DNA of 64,000 nt, from NCBI GenBank assembly GCA_964036045.1, contig OZ038384.1:42078704-42142703 (forward strand). Reading direction: 5' to 3'. Each line of letters opens with the position of its first letter. Position 1 is the stretch's first letter. This stretch comes from Eutreptiella sp. 'Long Island Sound 2002' (Eukaryota; Euglenozoa; Euglenophyceae; Eutreptiales; Eutreptiaceae). Position numbers and translations under genes: made by a program. This document shows, piece after piece, positions 32,640 to 43,909 of the stretch. Below the pieces are notes generated by a model. It ran no database searches, had not been told where the DNA came from, and was given only the letters and a program-made list of their open reading frames with translations.

Positions 32640-34000
32640 GCCCTAAACCTCAGGGCTGGGGCCTGTCGGGTCCTCCCAAAGGGGGGCCGTGGCCTGGGTT
32701 TCGCCCCCATTCGGGGCCCGGGCATGGGTTTGGGCAAGTGGTTGGGCTGCGGGTTTGGCCGAGGGTTGCGCTGGGGCATCCATCTCCATGGGGGCGGCCT
32801 CAGGGGTAGCTTTGCGCTAGGGCTAAGGGGCCTGCTTAGGCCCAAGCTTGGGTTCACGCTTCGCGGGCTTGGGGGCCGGCTTAGCCGGCGGGTCACCGTC
32901 CGCAGTGGGGTTAGGCTTCTTTTTGGCCTTGGCGGCCTTCTTACTTGCAGCTGCAGCCTTCTGTTGCTCCAAATGGGTCACCGCTGCAGCATGAGAGGCA
33001 TACAACAGATGCCACTCAACCCGAATCATCTCCTTTTCCCCTGGGTTTCCACCCACACTCTCCCCCCCGCCCCCCCCACAACCAAGGTTACGACATCTGG
33101 GTAGACCCCATCGGTGTAGGGCACATAAACGTGTTCACCAAGCAAGGGGTAAGGTGACGCATCCCCCTCCAAAGAGTGGGGTTCCTCGTGCCGCTTTTGC
33201 TGCCGCGGCTGCGTCCCCTTCACCGCCTTTGCATGTCCACGGGGAAGTGCCTAGTCCGACGATGAGCTGCTACCCGATTCGAAGGACTTGCGCTTCTGTG
33301 TGGGGGGCTTTTTGGCTTGGATGGGTTCGGGGGGGGGGGGGCAGGGCAGGGGGTTTGGGTTTCTCGGCCGGGGGGGGGGGGCTTTGCTGGACAGGCGCTG
33401 CGGGGGCTCGGGGGGCTCAACCCAAAACTAGACAGCAGGATCTCTTCAATAGACAGGCACAGAGCTGGCCAGGATTGCACGCATTGTGCCCACGACCGTA
33501 GGGGCCAGCAGCGACCCGATGACTGGGGGCCGGCACATTCCACCGGGGGGGACAACGCAAGCGAAGCGGTCAATGACTTCCACGTTGCGTCAAATTGGTC
33601 TTGTGTGGGGCTGGTCCATGGGAAGGGTAGCCCGGTGCGGGTGGTGTAGGCGTGGCCCTGGCGGGTGATGTACTCAAACAACACGCAGAAGCCGGACCGG
33701 GGTGCACCCAACTCCAAAAAGGAGCCCTATCAGATAGGGTGCGGGAAAGAGGGCCTCCGCATACGTGCAATTGGCCCGTACCTTGATTTTGTGGACCACC
33801 GGGAGGGAAGCGTGGTCCATTGCCTCCGTGAAACGGGCCCACATGAGGGGGGACAATGACATCCATTGGGCCAACAGGTCGGAACACTTGGTGTCCCGAA
33901 GATTGGTGGCACCATTGAGCCGAACAACCATCATGTTCAGCTCAGTGAAGACGGAGTAAGGATAAGACATAACAAAATGCGTGGATAAGGAAGCGTTCAT
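32640..34000 (-). pseudogene. Decayed, internally deleted relative of the 37-44 kb transposon gene
   Basis: Read right to left. The first frame (34,000-33,674) aligns with exon 1 of the 37-44 kb gene. After a one-base shift the next frame has CVLFEYITRQGHAYTTRTGLPF, matching TLSEVYTLRGLKYTATTGLPF there, and a third frame has YGRGHNAC, matching VGRGHHGC. Then comes a Pro/Lys-rich linker with QKRKSFESGSSSSSD and an in-frame TAG (33,251-33,253), and GEHVYVPYTDGVY, which aligns with GEQVYVVFRDNGQW in the last exon. The middle exons are missing, so this is a deletion derivative or remnant. It ends in an Ala/Lys-rich tail near 32,825. Function is unknown. Confidence 0.65.
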
Positions 34001-34104
34001 GAAAGCTGTTCATAATTCATGGTTCATGGTTCATATTTATGCATCGTTGACATATGAAAAATGAATGATGAACAATACTACTTTTCATACAGCTACCTAG
34101 GGCC

Positions 34105-37052
34105 GCGCCCAAATGGTGTGGCCGTGCATTGCAGGATTTGCACTGCCCACTGCCCATTAGCAGTGGGCCAGTGCATAGCGGGAGTTGCACTGTGCACTGC
34201 CCCCAAGCAGTAAGGCGGTGCATTGCAAGAGTTGCACTGCCCACTGCCCCTTAGCAGTGTGGCAGTGCATAATAGGAGTTCCATTACCCCTTGCCCCCAG
34301 GCAGTGAGGCAGCGCATTGCGGGTGTTGCACTGCCCACTGACTCCAGGCAGTGAGGCAACGCATTGCAGCAGTTGCATCGCCCACTGCCCCGAGGCAGTC
34401 CGGCGATGCATTGCAGGAATTCCACTGCCCACTGCCTCTGAGCAGTGTGGCAGTGCATAACACGAGTTCCACTGCCCACTGCCCCCAGGCAGTGCAGCAG
34501 TGCATTGTAGGAGTTGCAGGGCCCACTGCCTCTAGGCATTGGAGCAGTGCATTGCAGGAGTTCCAATGCCCAATGCCCCTGAGCAGTGTGGCAGTGCAAA
34601 ACAGGAGTTCCACTGCCCACTACCCCCAAGTATTGGGGCAGTGCATTGCAAGAATTGCACTGCCCACTGCCCCTAGGCAGTGGGGTAGTGCATTGCAAGG
34701 GTTGCACTGCCCATTGCCCCTAGGCAATGTGGCAGTACATTGCAGGAGTCCCGCTCTTAAGGCAACGACCGCCTCATGGGCACGACTCCCCGTCCCCCAA
34801 GCTGGTTGACCTGCGCGTTGCAGGAGTTCCACTGCCCCCCGTCGCCAGGCGGTGAGCAAGTGTATTGGAGGAGTTGCACTGCTCACGGCCGCAGTGAGGC
34901 AATGCGCTTCGGGAGTTGCCCTGCCCACTCCCCCAAGGCGGTCAGGCAGTGCATTGCAGCAGTAGCACCGCCCACTGCCCCCAAGCAGTGACGCGGTGCG
35001 TTGCGGGAGTAGCACCGCCCACTGCCCCTAGACAATGCGGCGATGCATTGCACGAGTTTCATCGCCCACTGCCCCTCAGCGTTGTTGCAGTGCATAAAAG
35101 GAGTTCCACTGCCCATTGCCCCTAGGGAGTGCAGTAGTGCATTGCACGAGTTGCATGGCCCAGTGCCCCGAGGCACTGAGGTGGTGCATTGCAGGAGTTC
35201 CAATGTTCGCTGCCGATGAGGAGTGTGGCAATGCAAAGCAGGAGTTCCATTGCCCAATGCCCCTTGGCAATGTGGCAGTGCATTGCATGAGTTCCGCTCT
35301 TAAGGCAGCGGCCGCCTCCTGGGCAGGACCCCGTCCCCCCAGCTGGTTGACCTGCGCGTTGCAGGAGTTCCACTGCCCACCGCCGCCAGGCGGTGAGCAA
35401 GTGTATTGGAGGAGTTGCACCGCCCACTGCCGCAGCGAGGCAGTGCGTTGCGGGAGTAACACGGCCCACGGCCGCGAGGCAGTGCGGCCGTGCATTGCAC
35501 GAGTTTCACCGCCCCTTGCCCCTTAGCAATGTTGCAGTGCATAACACGAGTTCCAGTGCCCCTTGCCGCTAGGCAGTGCAACAGTGCATTGCAAGAGTTG
35601 CATGGCCCACTGCCCCGAGGCACTGAGGTGGTGCATTGCAAGGATTCCAATGTTCGCTGCCCCTGAGGAGTGTGGCAATGCAAAGTAGGGGTGCCACTGC
35701 CCACTGCCCCTAGGCCATGCAGTAGTGCATTACACGAGTTGCATGGCCCACTGCCCTGAGGCACTGAGGCGGTGCATTGCAGGAGTTCCAATGTTCGCAT
35801 CCCCTGAGCAGTGTGGCAATGCAATGCAAGAGTTCCACTGCCCACTGCACCTGGGCAATGTGGCAGTGCATTGCATGAGTTCCGCTCTTAAGGTAGCGAC
35901 CGCCTCTTGGGCAGGACTCCCCGTCCCCCCAGCTGGTTGACCTGCGCGTTGCAAGAGTTTCGGGGCCCACCGCTGCCAGGCGGTGAGCAAGGGTATTGGA
36001 GGAGTTGCACTGCCCACGGCCACAGTGAGGCAGTGCGTTGCGGGAGTAACACGGCCCACAGCCCCCAGGCAGTGCGGCCGTGCATTGCACGAGTTTCACC
36101 GCCCATTGCCCCTCAGCAATGTTGCAGTGCATAACAGGAGTTCCAGTGCCCACTGCCGCTAGGCAGTGCAACAGTGCATTGCAAGAGTTGCATGGCCCAC
36201 TGCCCCGAGGCACTAAGGTGGTGCATTGCAAGAATTCCAATGTTCGGTGCCCCTGAGCAGTGTGGCAATGCAAAGTAGGGGTTCCACCGCCCACTGCCCC
36301 TAGGCCGTGCAGTAGTGCATTGCACGAGTTGCATGGCCCACCGCCCCGAGGCACTGAGGCGGTGCATTGCAGGAGTTCCAATGTTTCGCCTGAGCAATGT
36401 GGCTATGCAAAGCAAGAGTTCCACTGCCCACTGCCCCTGGGCAATGTGGCAGTGCATTGCATGAGTTCCGCTATTAAGGTAGCGACCGCCTCTTGGGCAG
36501 GACTCCCCGTCCCCCTAGGTAATTGACAGCGCGTTGCAGGAGTTTCACTGCCCACCGCCGCCAGGCGGTGAGCAAGGGTATTGGAGGAGTTGCACTGCCC
36601 ACTGCCACAGTGAGGCAGTGCGTTGCGGGAGTTGCACTGCCCAGTGCCCCAAGGCAGTGAGGCAGTGCATTGCAGCAGTAGCACCGCCCACTGCCCCCAA
36701 GCAGTGAGGCACTGCGTTGCGGGAGTAACACGGCCCCCAGGCAGTGCGGGCATGCATTGCACGAGTTTCATAGCCCACTGCCCCTTAGCAGTGTTGCAGT
36801 GCATAACAGGAGTTCCACTGCCCACTGCCCCTAGGCAGTGCAGTAGTGCACTGCAAGAGTTGCATGGCCCACTGCCCCGAGGCATTGAGGCGGTGCATTG
36901 CAGGAGTTCCAATGTTCGCTGCCCCTGAGCATTCTGGCAATGCAAAGCAGGATCACCAGTGCCCACTGCCCCCAGGCAATGTGGAAGTGCATTGCATGAG
37001 TTCCGCTCTTAAGGCAGCGACCGCCTCCTGGGCAGGCGTCCCCATCCCCCCA
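34105..37052 (+). repeat. Diverged 47-bp satellite array, left part
   Basis: Units read roughly GCAGTGCATTGCAGGAGTT plus CCACTGCCCACTGCCCCTAG with a 47-bp period, each with a short inverted symmetry (CACTGCC/GGCAGTG). Interspersed blocks of GGGCAGGACTCCCCGTCCCC and CAGCTGGTTGACCTGCGCG occur near 34,790, 35,320, 35,910, 36,495 and 37,030, suggesting a longer-order period of roughly 540-590 bp. It continues at 43,910 after the transposon. Frames through it (up to 223 codons) are artefacts. Confidence 0.92.
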
Positions 37053-37443
37053 CCCTTGGTGCGCGTTTGAAACCCAATGTTGTTCCAGCCAAATTGTTCC
37101 AATGTTCTAGGCTATCTGGCCGGAACAAAAAAAGTTCAAAATTTATTTACCCCCCAACCAAGCCTACCCGTACATGGTGGCAAAATATGTTGTTTGCTAG
37201 CCTTGGGGGTCCCCGCTGGTATGCTCATATTTGTTGCCCGGCGCGTTGCCACGTGAAAAAAACTTGTTTTCAAAAACAGTTTTTGTTAGAACACCATTGG
37301 AACACCGCTAGAACAAGTTATTGGAACGTCGCCGGAACAAGCACTCTACAACAAGAGCAAAGCACAAGGAAGGGTAAAATGGTAACATACATTGTTGTGT
37401 AGGGTGCCCCCGGGGACCCATCGGGTTAGTCTCTTGTTCTCAC

Positions 37444-40400
37444 CTAAAAGTCCTGCGTGGTCGGGGGCCCGGCGGGCGCCCCCGAGCTCTTGTCACCCGC
37501 CCCACTATCCCCCCCATCTCCCTCACCGACCACCACCCCTTCACCCGACACCCCTTCACCCTCCACCCCTTCACCCACCACCCCTTCACCCTCCACCCCT
37601 TCACCCTCCACCCCTTCTCCCACCACCCCTTCACCCTCCACCCCTTCGACCTCCATCCTTTCCCCCTCCACCCCTTCAACCTCTTCCCCGACGCCCCCAT
37701 CCCGGTTAGCCCCGGTAGCACCCAAACTTGCCCCCGGTCCATCCCCTTCGTCTCCCCCGTCTCCGTCCCCGTCGTTGCTATCGTCCCCCTCCTCGTCCGC
37801 GTCCGCGTCGTCCTCCTTGTCCTCCTCCTCGGCAGCCATCATCTTGGCGAGGAACTTCTTCGCCTGCGTCTTGGTTTTCCAAACCGACGCTCTCGGGATG
37901 GCGAAGAGTTCGGGGTCTGTGGGGAAGGCGATCCACGTCTCCCCAACCCCGGGGGGGCCACCCGCGGCAAGGGCCTCTTTGCCCTGCTCGATCCCCCACT
38001 GCCCATTGTCCCGAAAAACTACATACACTTGCTCCCCCGCTTTGTATTTGCACCCCCCCCCCCCTCTTGCCTTTGGCTTGGCCTTGGGCTGGGGTTGGGG
38101 GGGCTAGCCCTTGGGTTGGGGGGGCGCGGCTCTCTTGGGAGCCTTGCGAGGGGGTTTGGTGGGCTCCTTGGCCGGGGGGCGGGGCTGGGGCTCCTCGAAC
38201 GCCGAGGAGTCGGTGGTGGACCCCGAGGAGGAGTCCGTTGAGGACTCGCTGGACGACTCCTCGCTGGAGGACTCCCCCGGGAGCCTCTTCCTTTTTTGGG
38301 GGGCTGGTTTGGGGGCGCTCTTGGGTTCCCGCTTGGGGGGGCGTTGGGGTTTGGGTTTGGGTTTGGGTGCTGTTTGGGGGGCTGGGTGGGGGTTCGGGGG
38401 TTGGGGTTGCACGGGCGGTGCACACGCGGGCGGGGCGGGGGCCTCTGCGGCCACTTGTTGGCAGTGCGGCGGCGCTGGGGACATGTCGCTAATGCTGCCC
38501 CACCCCTCGATGCGCGTCGCGAGAACGTTGCCGCGGGCTGCCACGTAGTCCATCATGGCCGTGAGGAACTCGAGCACGGCGACAGGCTGCAAGTGCAACC
38601 GCTGAAGCAACGTACCCAAATAGATGGGCCGGGTATCGCTTCCTGGCCAACGAAGGATCACCCGAACGGCGCGCGGGTCCGAAGGGTTGACTTGGATGTC
38701 CTCCACCTACATGGAGGATAGCCAGGATGAGTGTTCCAGCAACGTTCCAATAAGCTGTTCCGGCGACGTTCAAAAGACTTTTCAAACGTTTTTTGGTGAC
38801 AGATTGGAACGTCGCCAGAACAAACTGTTTGGAACGTCGCCGGAACAATGCACCGGCACGCCAACCATGTGCATTTTTGGGCCCCATTGGCCATGTGGAC
38901 ATGCTTGCGGGGGGGCATACCCGCACGCGCGTTTCCACGTTCTCCTTGATCGCCGCCAACGCTGCCGCAATTGCGAGGTCGGCGTGCGCTCACGTTCCGC
39001 TAGCACTGCCCGAACGGCAGATTGTTGGTGCCGCTGCGCGTCGTCCTCGCACTTGACGCGTAGGGCGCCAGGCCGCGACAGCGCTTGGCCAACGACGAAG
39101 CCATGGTATTTGCCTTCGTCCTCGACCACATAGATGCCGTCGCGGAGTATTCGGGTCTAATTGGCCCGAAAGAGGACAGTGTCCTTGCGGGGAGTCGTCC
39201 TCACCTCGCCAAGGCCGTGGTCGGCCCAACGCTCAAAAATGAGGTGCCAATGGCAACTCCCCGCACCGACAGAGCCCGCGGTTAGAAATTTGCCCCCCTG
39301 CGCCTTGCTGGGGAGCCAGTCGTTGGGGAGGGGTGCCGTGCGCCCTGTCCCCGGCCCGGTCACCCACGACACCGGGATCCCCCCTGGCGCGGACCCCTCC
39401 TCCCGGCGCCAGCCGCAATCACGCTGCTCCTTGCAATGCAGTTGCTTGTGCAGGAAGCGCTGCAGCAGCCAACGGAGCGTGTAAATGGTGGGGTGGGGGG
39501 CTCGTAGGACACAGGCGTCCAAGGGGGGGGGGGTTGGGGCCTACCATCTCCCTTGTCCAGGGAAAATTGGCAGCTTTTGCTGGTAGGGATGAGCCAAGTC
39601 GGTTGCGCATCCAATCCGTAATGCGCAAGACGCCACCGGCGTCATCCCCCTCCCCCTCCCCATCCCCATCCCCCTCCCCATCCCCATCCCCCCCCCCCCC
39701 CTCTTCTTCCTCTCTCTTAACCCCCGGGTTAGCCCTCCGCTCTTCATCCTTCTCATCCACCACCACCTCACCCAGCTCCACAATGTCATCGACGTTGACA
39801 CCCCCTTCCTGTTTCACCTGCACCTCCCCACCCATGCCCTGCAACTCCCTTTCAAGCACCTCCACCGCCTTCTGCGCCTCCCTTACCCGCCGGTTCCCCT
39901 CGAGAACCCTCTCGCCCGCGTGCCCCCCCCCGTGATGTCCCCACGCCGCCGGCACTCCGCCAATTACGCAGACCATTTTTTCACCCGGCGGCGGAGGCTT
40001 TCAACATTGCCCCTCGCCTCTTGCAGCTCCCCCAGAATACGGCGTGCTCCCGAACCCCCCCCCCGTTACTCATTGAGCTCCCAGTCGAGGGCTTAGGCAA
40101 CTGGGGGCGATGCGCTTGGAGAGGGGCGACTAGCGCGGCCCCTTGTGGGGCAGGCCGTGGCGGCTCCGATGGCCGGTGACCGGGAGTTGCCCACGGAGGA
40201 TGTTTGGGAGCGCCCTGAGGTGGGGGAGGGGCTGGCGAAGCCAGTGCAGAGGTGCTGCGTGGCTCTGAGCGCGTGGCCCCCTGTGCCCCCAGTGGGGCTG
40301 GCGGGGGTGGTGCAGCCAGTGCTGCCCCCACGGCCTCGGTCTCGGTCATCCCGTCCTGCAGACAAGGATGCCGGAGAGAGGCCAACCCTACCCAGACACC

Positions 40401-43400
40401 TTGTTCCGGCGACGTTCCAACAACCTGTTCCGGCGACGTTCTGGCGACGTTCCAGTGGCCGCTGGAACGTCGCCAGAACGCCGCCGGAACAGGTTGTTGG
40501 AACGTCGCCGGAACAGTGGAAAATAGGCACAGTTCCGCGCGCGCACAGGGCGCAATGCGTGCACTACGGCCCCGTGGGGGGGGGGGACATCCACTACAAA
40601 GAATCCTAGCCCCTTTATGGGCATGGGGCACGAACAATCACTGGGGGTTCTTGGGTTTTCCCCTTCCCCTGCACAACAAAGATTCCTAGCCCCTTTATGG
40701 GCATGGGGCACAAATAATCACTGGGGGTTCTTGGGTTTTCCCCTTCCCCTGGACAACAAAGATTCATAGCCCCTTTATGGGCATGGGGCACAAATAATCA
40801 CTTGGGGTTCTTGGGATTTCCCCTTCCCCTGGACAACAAAGATTCCTAGCCCCTTTATGGGCATGGGGCACGAACAATCACTGGGGGTTCTTGGGTTTTC
40901 CCCTTCCCCTGGACAACAAAGATTCCTAGCCCCTTTATGGGCATGGGGCACAAATAATCACTGGGGGATCTTGGGTTTTCCCCTTCCCCTGGACAACAAA
41001 GATTCCTAGCCCCTTTATGGGCATGGGGCATAAATAATCACTGGGGGTTCTTGGGTTTTCCCCTTCCCCTCAACAACAAATCATCAAATTCCTAAAGAGC
41101 AAAGAGCAAAAGGGACATAGGGGGGAGCGGGGGGAGCAGGGCAGGCAGGGACACACAAATCCAACGCACTGATTTCCACTGCGCGCAAAGCGCGCCAAAG
41201 CATACACCCAAACCCAAACCCAAACCTAGGGCCAAACCAAAACCCGCACCCGAACCCACACCCAACCCCTAGCCCAAACCCAAGCCCAAACCCACACCCA
41301 AGCCCAAACCCACACCCAGGCCCAAGCCCAAACCCACACCCAGCCCCAAGCCCAAACCCAAGCCCAAACCCCCACCCAAGCCCAAACCCGCAAACCTGCA
41401 TATTCTTGGTGGCCTTCAGAAGCGCCAACATCATTTGCATCATATCTGCGCTGACGGGCGCGGCCATGGATAGGAGCAGAAGAAAGAAGAGAGCTGAGGA
41501 ACGGGGGTGGTGCAGAGGGGGTGGTCTCTAGTGCAGCCCTGGGAACACAAGGCACATGTCGAACAACATCATGTTGGTGGAGATGAATGTGAAAGTACAA
41601 GAAAACCCATTGCAACACTTGCCGCAGGGCGTCGGCGTCCGAATCAATGGATGCCTGCGAGCGACCGCAGCTGGCGGTCCCAGTAGCCGTTTGCCGGCCA
41701 CCGCCCCGGGCACTGTGTTCGTTGAAAGCCTGCTTCAGGAAGCGGTTAAGGCTTTCGACAATGTCATTGGAGAACATTGCCTATCCGAACGGCCAAATGT
41801 CGTCCAATACGTGATCCGCATCCTCCTCCAGGAACAGGAGGTAATGGGATGCGGACCTAGGAGCACAATGCTCCCGGAAGGCAGCTGCCGCTGCCCGGCA
41901 TTGGGGACGCGTACCCACCTGATAGGTGTGGTACAGGTCCTTCAAAAGCTTCGCCATCCCCATCACAGCCCTATAGAGGGGCTCCTCCGGCCCAACCGAC
42001 AGCAACAATGCAACATCGGGCCAAGCCGCAAACAGGCGCGACGTCTCCTCACCATCCGGGGAACAATCCTTGCCTAGGTGGCACCCACTGCGATGCTCAT
42101 GCAATACCGCCTGAATCGCCGCACGGGACACCTCATCGCCCCCGGCTAGCCGCTCTGCCGCCAACCGCTCAATGTTGGTCATTTGCAACCGGCCCATCGC
42201 CATGCAATAGTGCAGAATGCACATGACAACGCGGCACCGGGCAATGACCACCACTGGTTCCACGGAACAACCTGCGGCCTTCAGCGATGGTGTTCCCAAC
42301 AAGAAGGACGTCCGCTGTGCGTGGTCCGACTCGTTGGTCCGGACCACGTCTTTGCCCCGCCACATAGCGGCGTCAGAGTCCCAAATCCCCTCGTTGTATA
42401 GTGACCCCACTTGTGGGGCCGGTGTGACCCCGATAATGCGGCGCACCCAAGGGGAATCACCACCGAGCCAGGCATCGGCCGCTTCCTCATGGGAATTGAA
42501 GACCACCCGGTGGGTGTCCATGACCTCCTGGATGGCCTAAGAGAAAAACATCAATTTTGTTGGAACGAGATTGTTCTAGTGGCGGTTCCAACGAAACACT
42601 TGAACGTCGCTGGAACGTCGCCGGAACAAGTTATCGGAACGTCGCCGGAACAACACGATGTGTGCGCGGCACACCTTAATATTGTCTTCCCAAAGGGTTG
42701 CTAGGGTCCCCATCGCTTTGTTCCCGCAGATTGCGAGGCCGATGACCCACACGCAGGCGGGAATTCGTCCCCAAAGGCCCATGTTGGCGATGGACACAGA
42801 CAATTGGGACCACTCCCCGCCTGTGCAGGGGTAGCCATCCCCCGTGACAATGAAAGTCAGGGGGAACGACCAATCGATCATGCGGCACAACGGGGGTTGG
42901 CTAGCAATGTAGTCGCAGCCATGATGCCCACGGCCAACTGATGCCCGTGGCCTTGGGATCCGAAGTGCTCACCGCGGGGGCCAGCTCCAAGGGGGGCAGT
43001 AGATCTTGCCAGCGCTGCTGGAAAGCCCTCTCAGGGCAAATCGGACGGGCGAATGGAAGGCCCGTGGTCGCGGTGTACTTCAGCCCCCGGAGGGTGTACA
43101 CTTCCGAGAGCGTGCGCCAAGCGGATTTGGGCGCACGCAGGTTGAGGATGAGCTCGCAACACTCATCGGGGGGGAGCACCTCGGAGGCATACTTGGCGAT
43201 TGCCCCCTGCTGTATCACTCGTACACAGCTTGGTTGGGCCAAGCGCACGGCCACCGCAAATTGGCGGCGGCCATGTGGAGAGGAGATGGCCCATTCGGCT
43301 ATGAGCTCCCCAACAAGATTCCCGTCCCGGAGGCTAACATCACTAGCCAAATGGACGAGGTGGGTGGTTAGTTGCGCAACGCGGGTTTGCGATCTAGGCA

Positions 43401-43401
43401 T
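37444..43401 (-). CDS. Transposase-like gene of the TIR transposon, multi-exon, with breaks
   Basis: Start ATG 43,401 (MPRSQTRVAQLTTHL); end TAG 37,444-37,446. Segments: 43,401 to ~42,900; to 42,675; 42,536-41,396; 40,355-38,921; 38,706-37,444. Three introns between them have GT-AG ends and join in phase 0. Notable parts: LTFIVTGDGYPCTGGEW in segment 2; SNDIVESLNRFLKQAFNEHS in segment 3; a long acidic/coiled region in segment 4; in segment 5 EDIQVNPSDPRAVRVILRW, a Ser/Glu/Pro-rich linker, GEQVYVVFRDNGQWG (SH3/Tudor-like) and an EGEGV repeat tail. The Asp of TGDG and the Glu of VESLN could belong to a DDE-type active site; this is inference. Breaks: +1 shift near 42,950, a shift near 41,500, TAG at 41,781 and 39,157, TGA at 39,981, shifts near 39,530 and 39,000, TAG at 38,104. 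It is inactive or the assembly has homopolymer errors. Confidence 0.6.
38707..38920 (-). other. Last intron of the transposon gene, introner-like
   Basis: This 214-bp intron starts GTATGC and ends CCTCCATGTAG; exons join ENVETRVR-VEDIQVNPS in phase 0. It carries GTTCCGGCGACGTTCC, GTTCTGGCGACGTTCC and inverse GAACGTCGCCGGAAC copies. Confidence 0.8.
40595..41085 (+). repeat. 80-bp tandem repeat, six copies, within an intron
   Basis: CCTAGCCCCTTTATGGGCAT, or CATAGC in one copy, recurs at 40,605, 40,685, 40,765, 40,845, 40,925 and 41,005, exactly 80 bp apart. Units also hold TTCTTGGGTTTTCCCCTTCC. Confidence 0.95.
41205..41395 (+). repeat. CCCAAA/CCCACA simple repeat at an intron 5' end
   Basis: Irregular AACCCAAGCCCAAACCCACA units fill the stretch next to the minus-strand splice donor. 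On the minus strand it reads as Gly-Phe-Gly-Leu repeats, which look translated but lie after the donor. Confidence 0.85.
42537..42674 (-). other. Intron 1 of the transposon gene, introner-like
   Basis: This 138-bp intron starts GTGTGC and ends TTTTTCTCTTAG on the minus strand. Joining the exons gives TLWEDNIK-AIQEVMDTHR in phase 0. It contains two copies of GTTCCGGCGACGTTCC and the string GAACAATCTCGTT, which also occurs in the right subterminal region near 43,829-43,841. Confidence 0.8.
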
Positions 43402-43909
43402 GATGAAGCTACAACAATGAACTACGAAGCGAAATTTGGCAATGCATACCTCTAGGGGAAGATGCCCGTAGACCCACCGAGCATTCAGGCAAGGAACAAA
43501 TACCAAAATGGGACCCTAGGCATGGCCACACTGCACAAATCAAACGGGAGCATGGGGACGCCAACGTTGAAAAGTCATACAACGCTGCGTCTGAACTACA
43601 AGAAACAACAGGCTTGCAAATGGATACGAAAAGTTCGAAATGTGTACACCTAGTGGAAGGTGGCACCAACGGCTCACAAGATGTCAACATTGCCCCGATG
43701 GGAAAGACAAGCCTTGGACGCGTTATACATGCCAGAAAGAGACAAAAAACATCATTTACGAACTTGGAAACTCATGGTGATGGATCTGGTTATCTGGCTT
43801 GCGACACTTGCTTTAGTGGTGTTCCCAACGAGATTGTTCCGGCGGGAATTGTTCCCATCGGGAATATTCCAGTCGGGAACAACATTGGGTTTCAAACGCG
43901 TACCAAGGG

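Larger units (their letters stand above)
40356..41395 (-). other. Intron of the transposon gene, 1,040 bp, repeat-filled
   Basis: It starts CAG|GTTTGC and ends TTGTCTGCAG|G; phase 0 on both sides (KNMQ then DGMTETEAVG). From donor to acceptor it holds a CCCAAA-type simple repeat, six 80-bp repeats, and a palindromic cluster of GGAACGTCGCCGGAAC motifs (40,402-40,517). Confidence 0.7.
37053..43909 (-). mobile_element. 6,857-bp TIR DNA transposon inserted in the 47-bp satellite
   Basis: The left end reads CCCTTGGTGCGCGTTTGAAA, continuing CCCAATGTTGTTCC. The right end is its inverse with one mismatch (GGAACAACATTGGG, then TTTCAAACGCGTACCAAGGG), giving a TIR of about 34 bp. Left flank ends ...CCCCATCCCCCCA and right flank starts CAGCAGGTGGGCGTGTGCAT; joined, they recreate the satellite consensus seen at 44,164 (CCCCCCAGCTGGTGGGC). 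The target duplication is at most 2-3 bp (CA). Subterminal regions carry GGAACGTCGCCGGAACA-type repeats. One minus-strand gene fills the interior. I do not recognise the superfamily. Confidence 0.85.

Noticed and set aside
34093-36966. Cys-rich 180-220-codon minus frames that look like small secreted proteins
   Set aside because: They are translations of the diverged 47-bp satellite (CTGCCCACTGCC).
37457-38492. Plus-strand frames of 216 and 254 codons
   Set aside because: They are Pro/Ser and Arg-rich shadows of the minus-strand last exon of the transposon gene.
41205-41395. Telomere-like CCCAAA/TTTGGG tract
   Set aside because: Units are irregular (CCCAAG, CCCACA, CCCGAA mixed) and internal to an intron; no regular telomere repeat.
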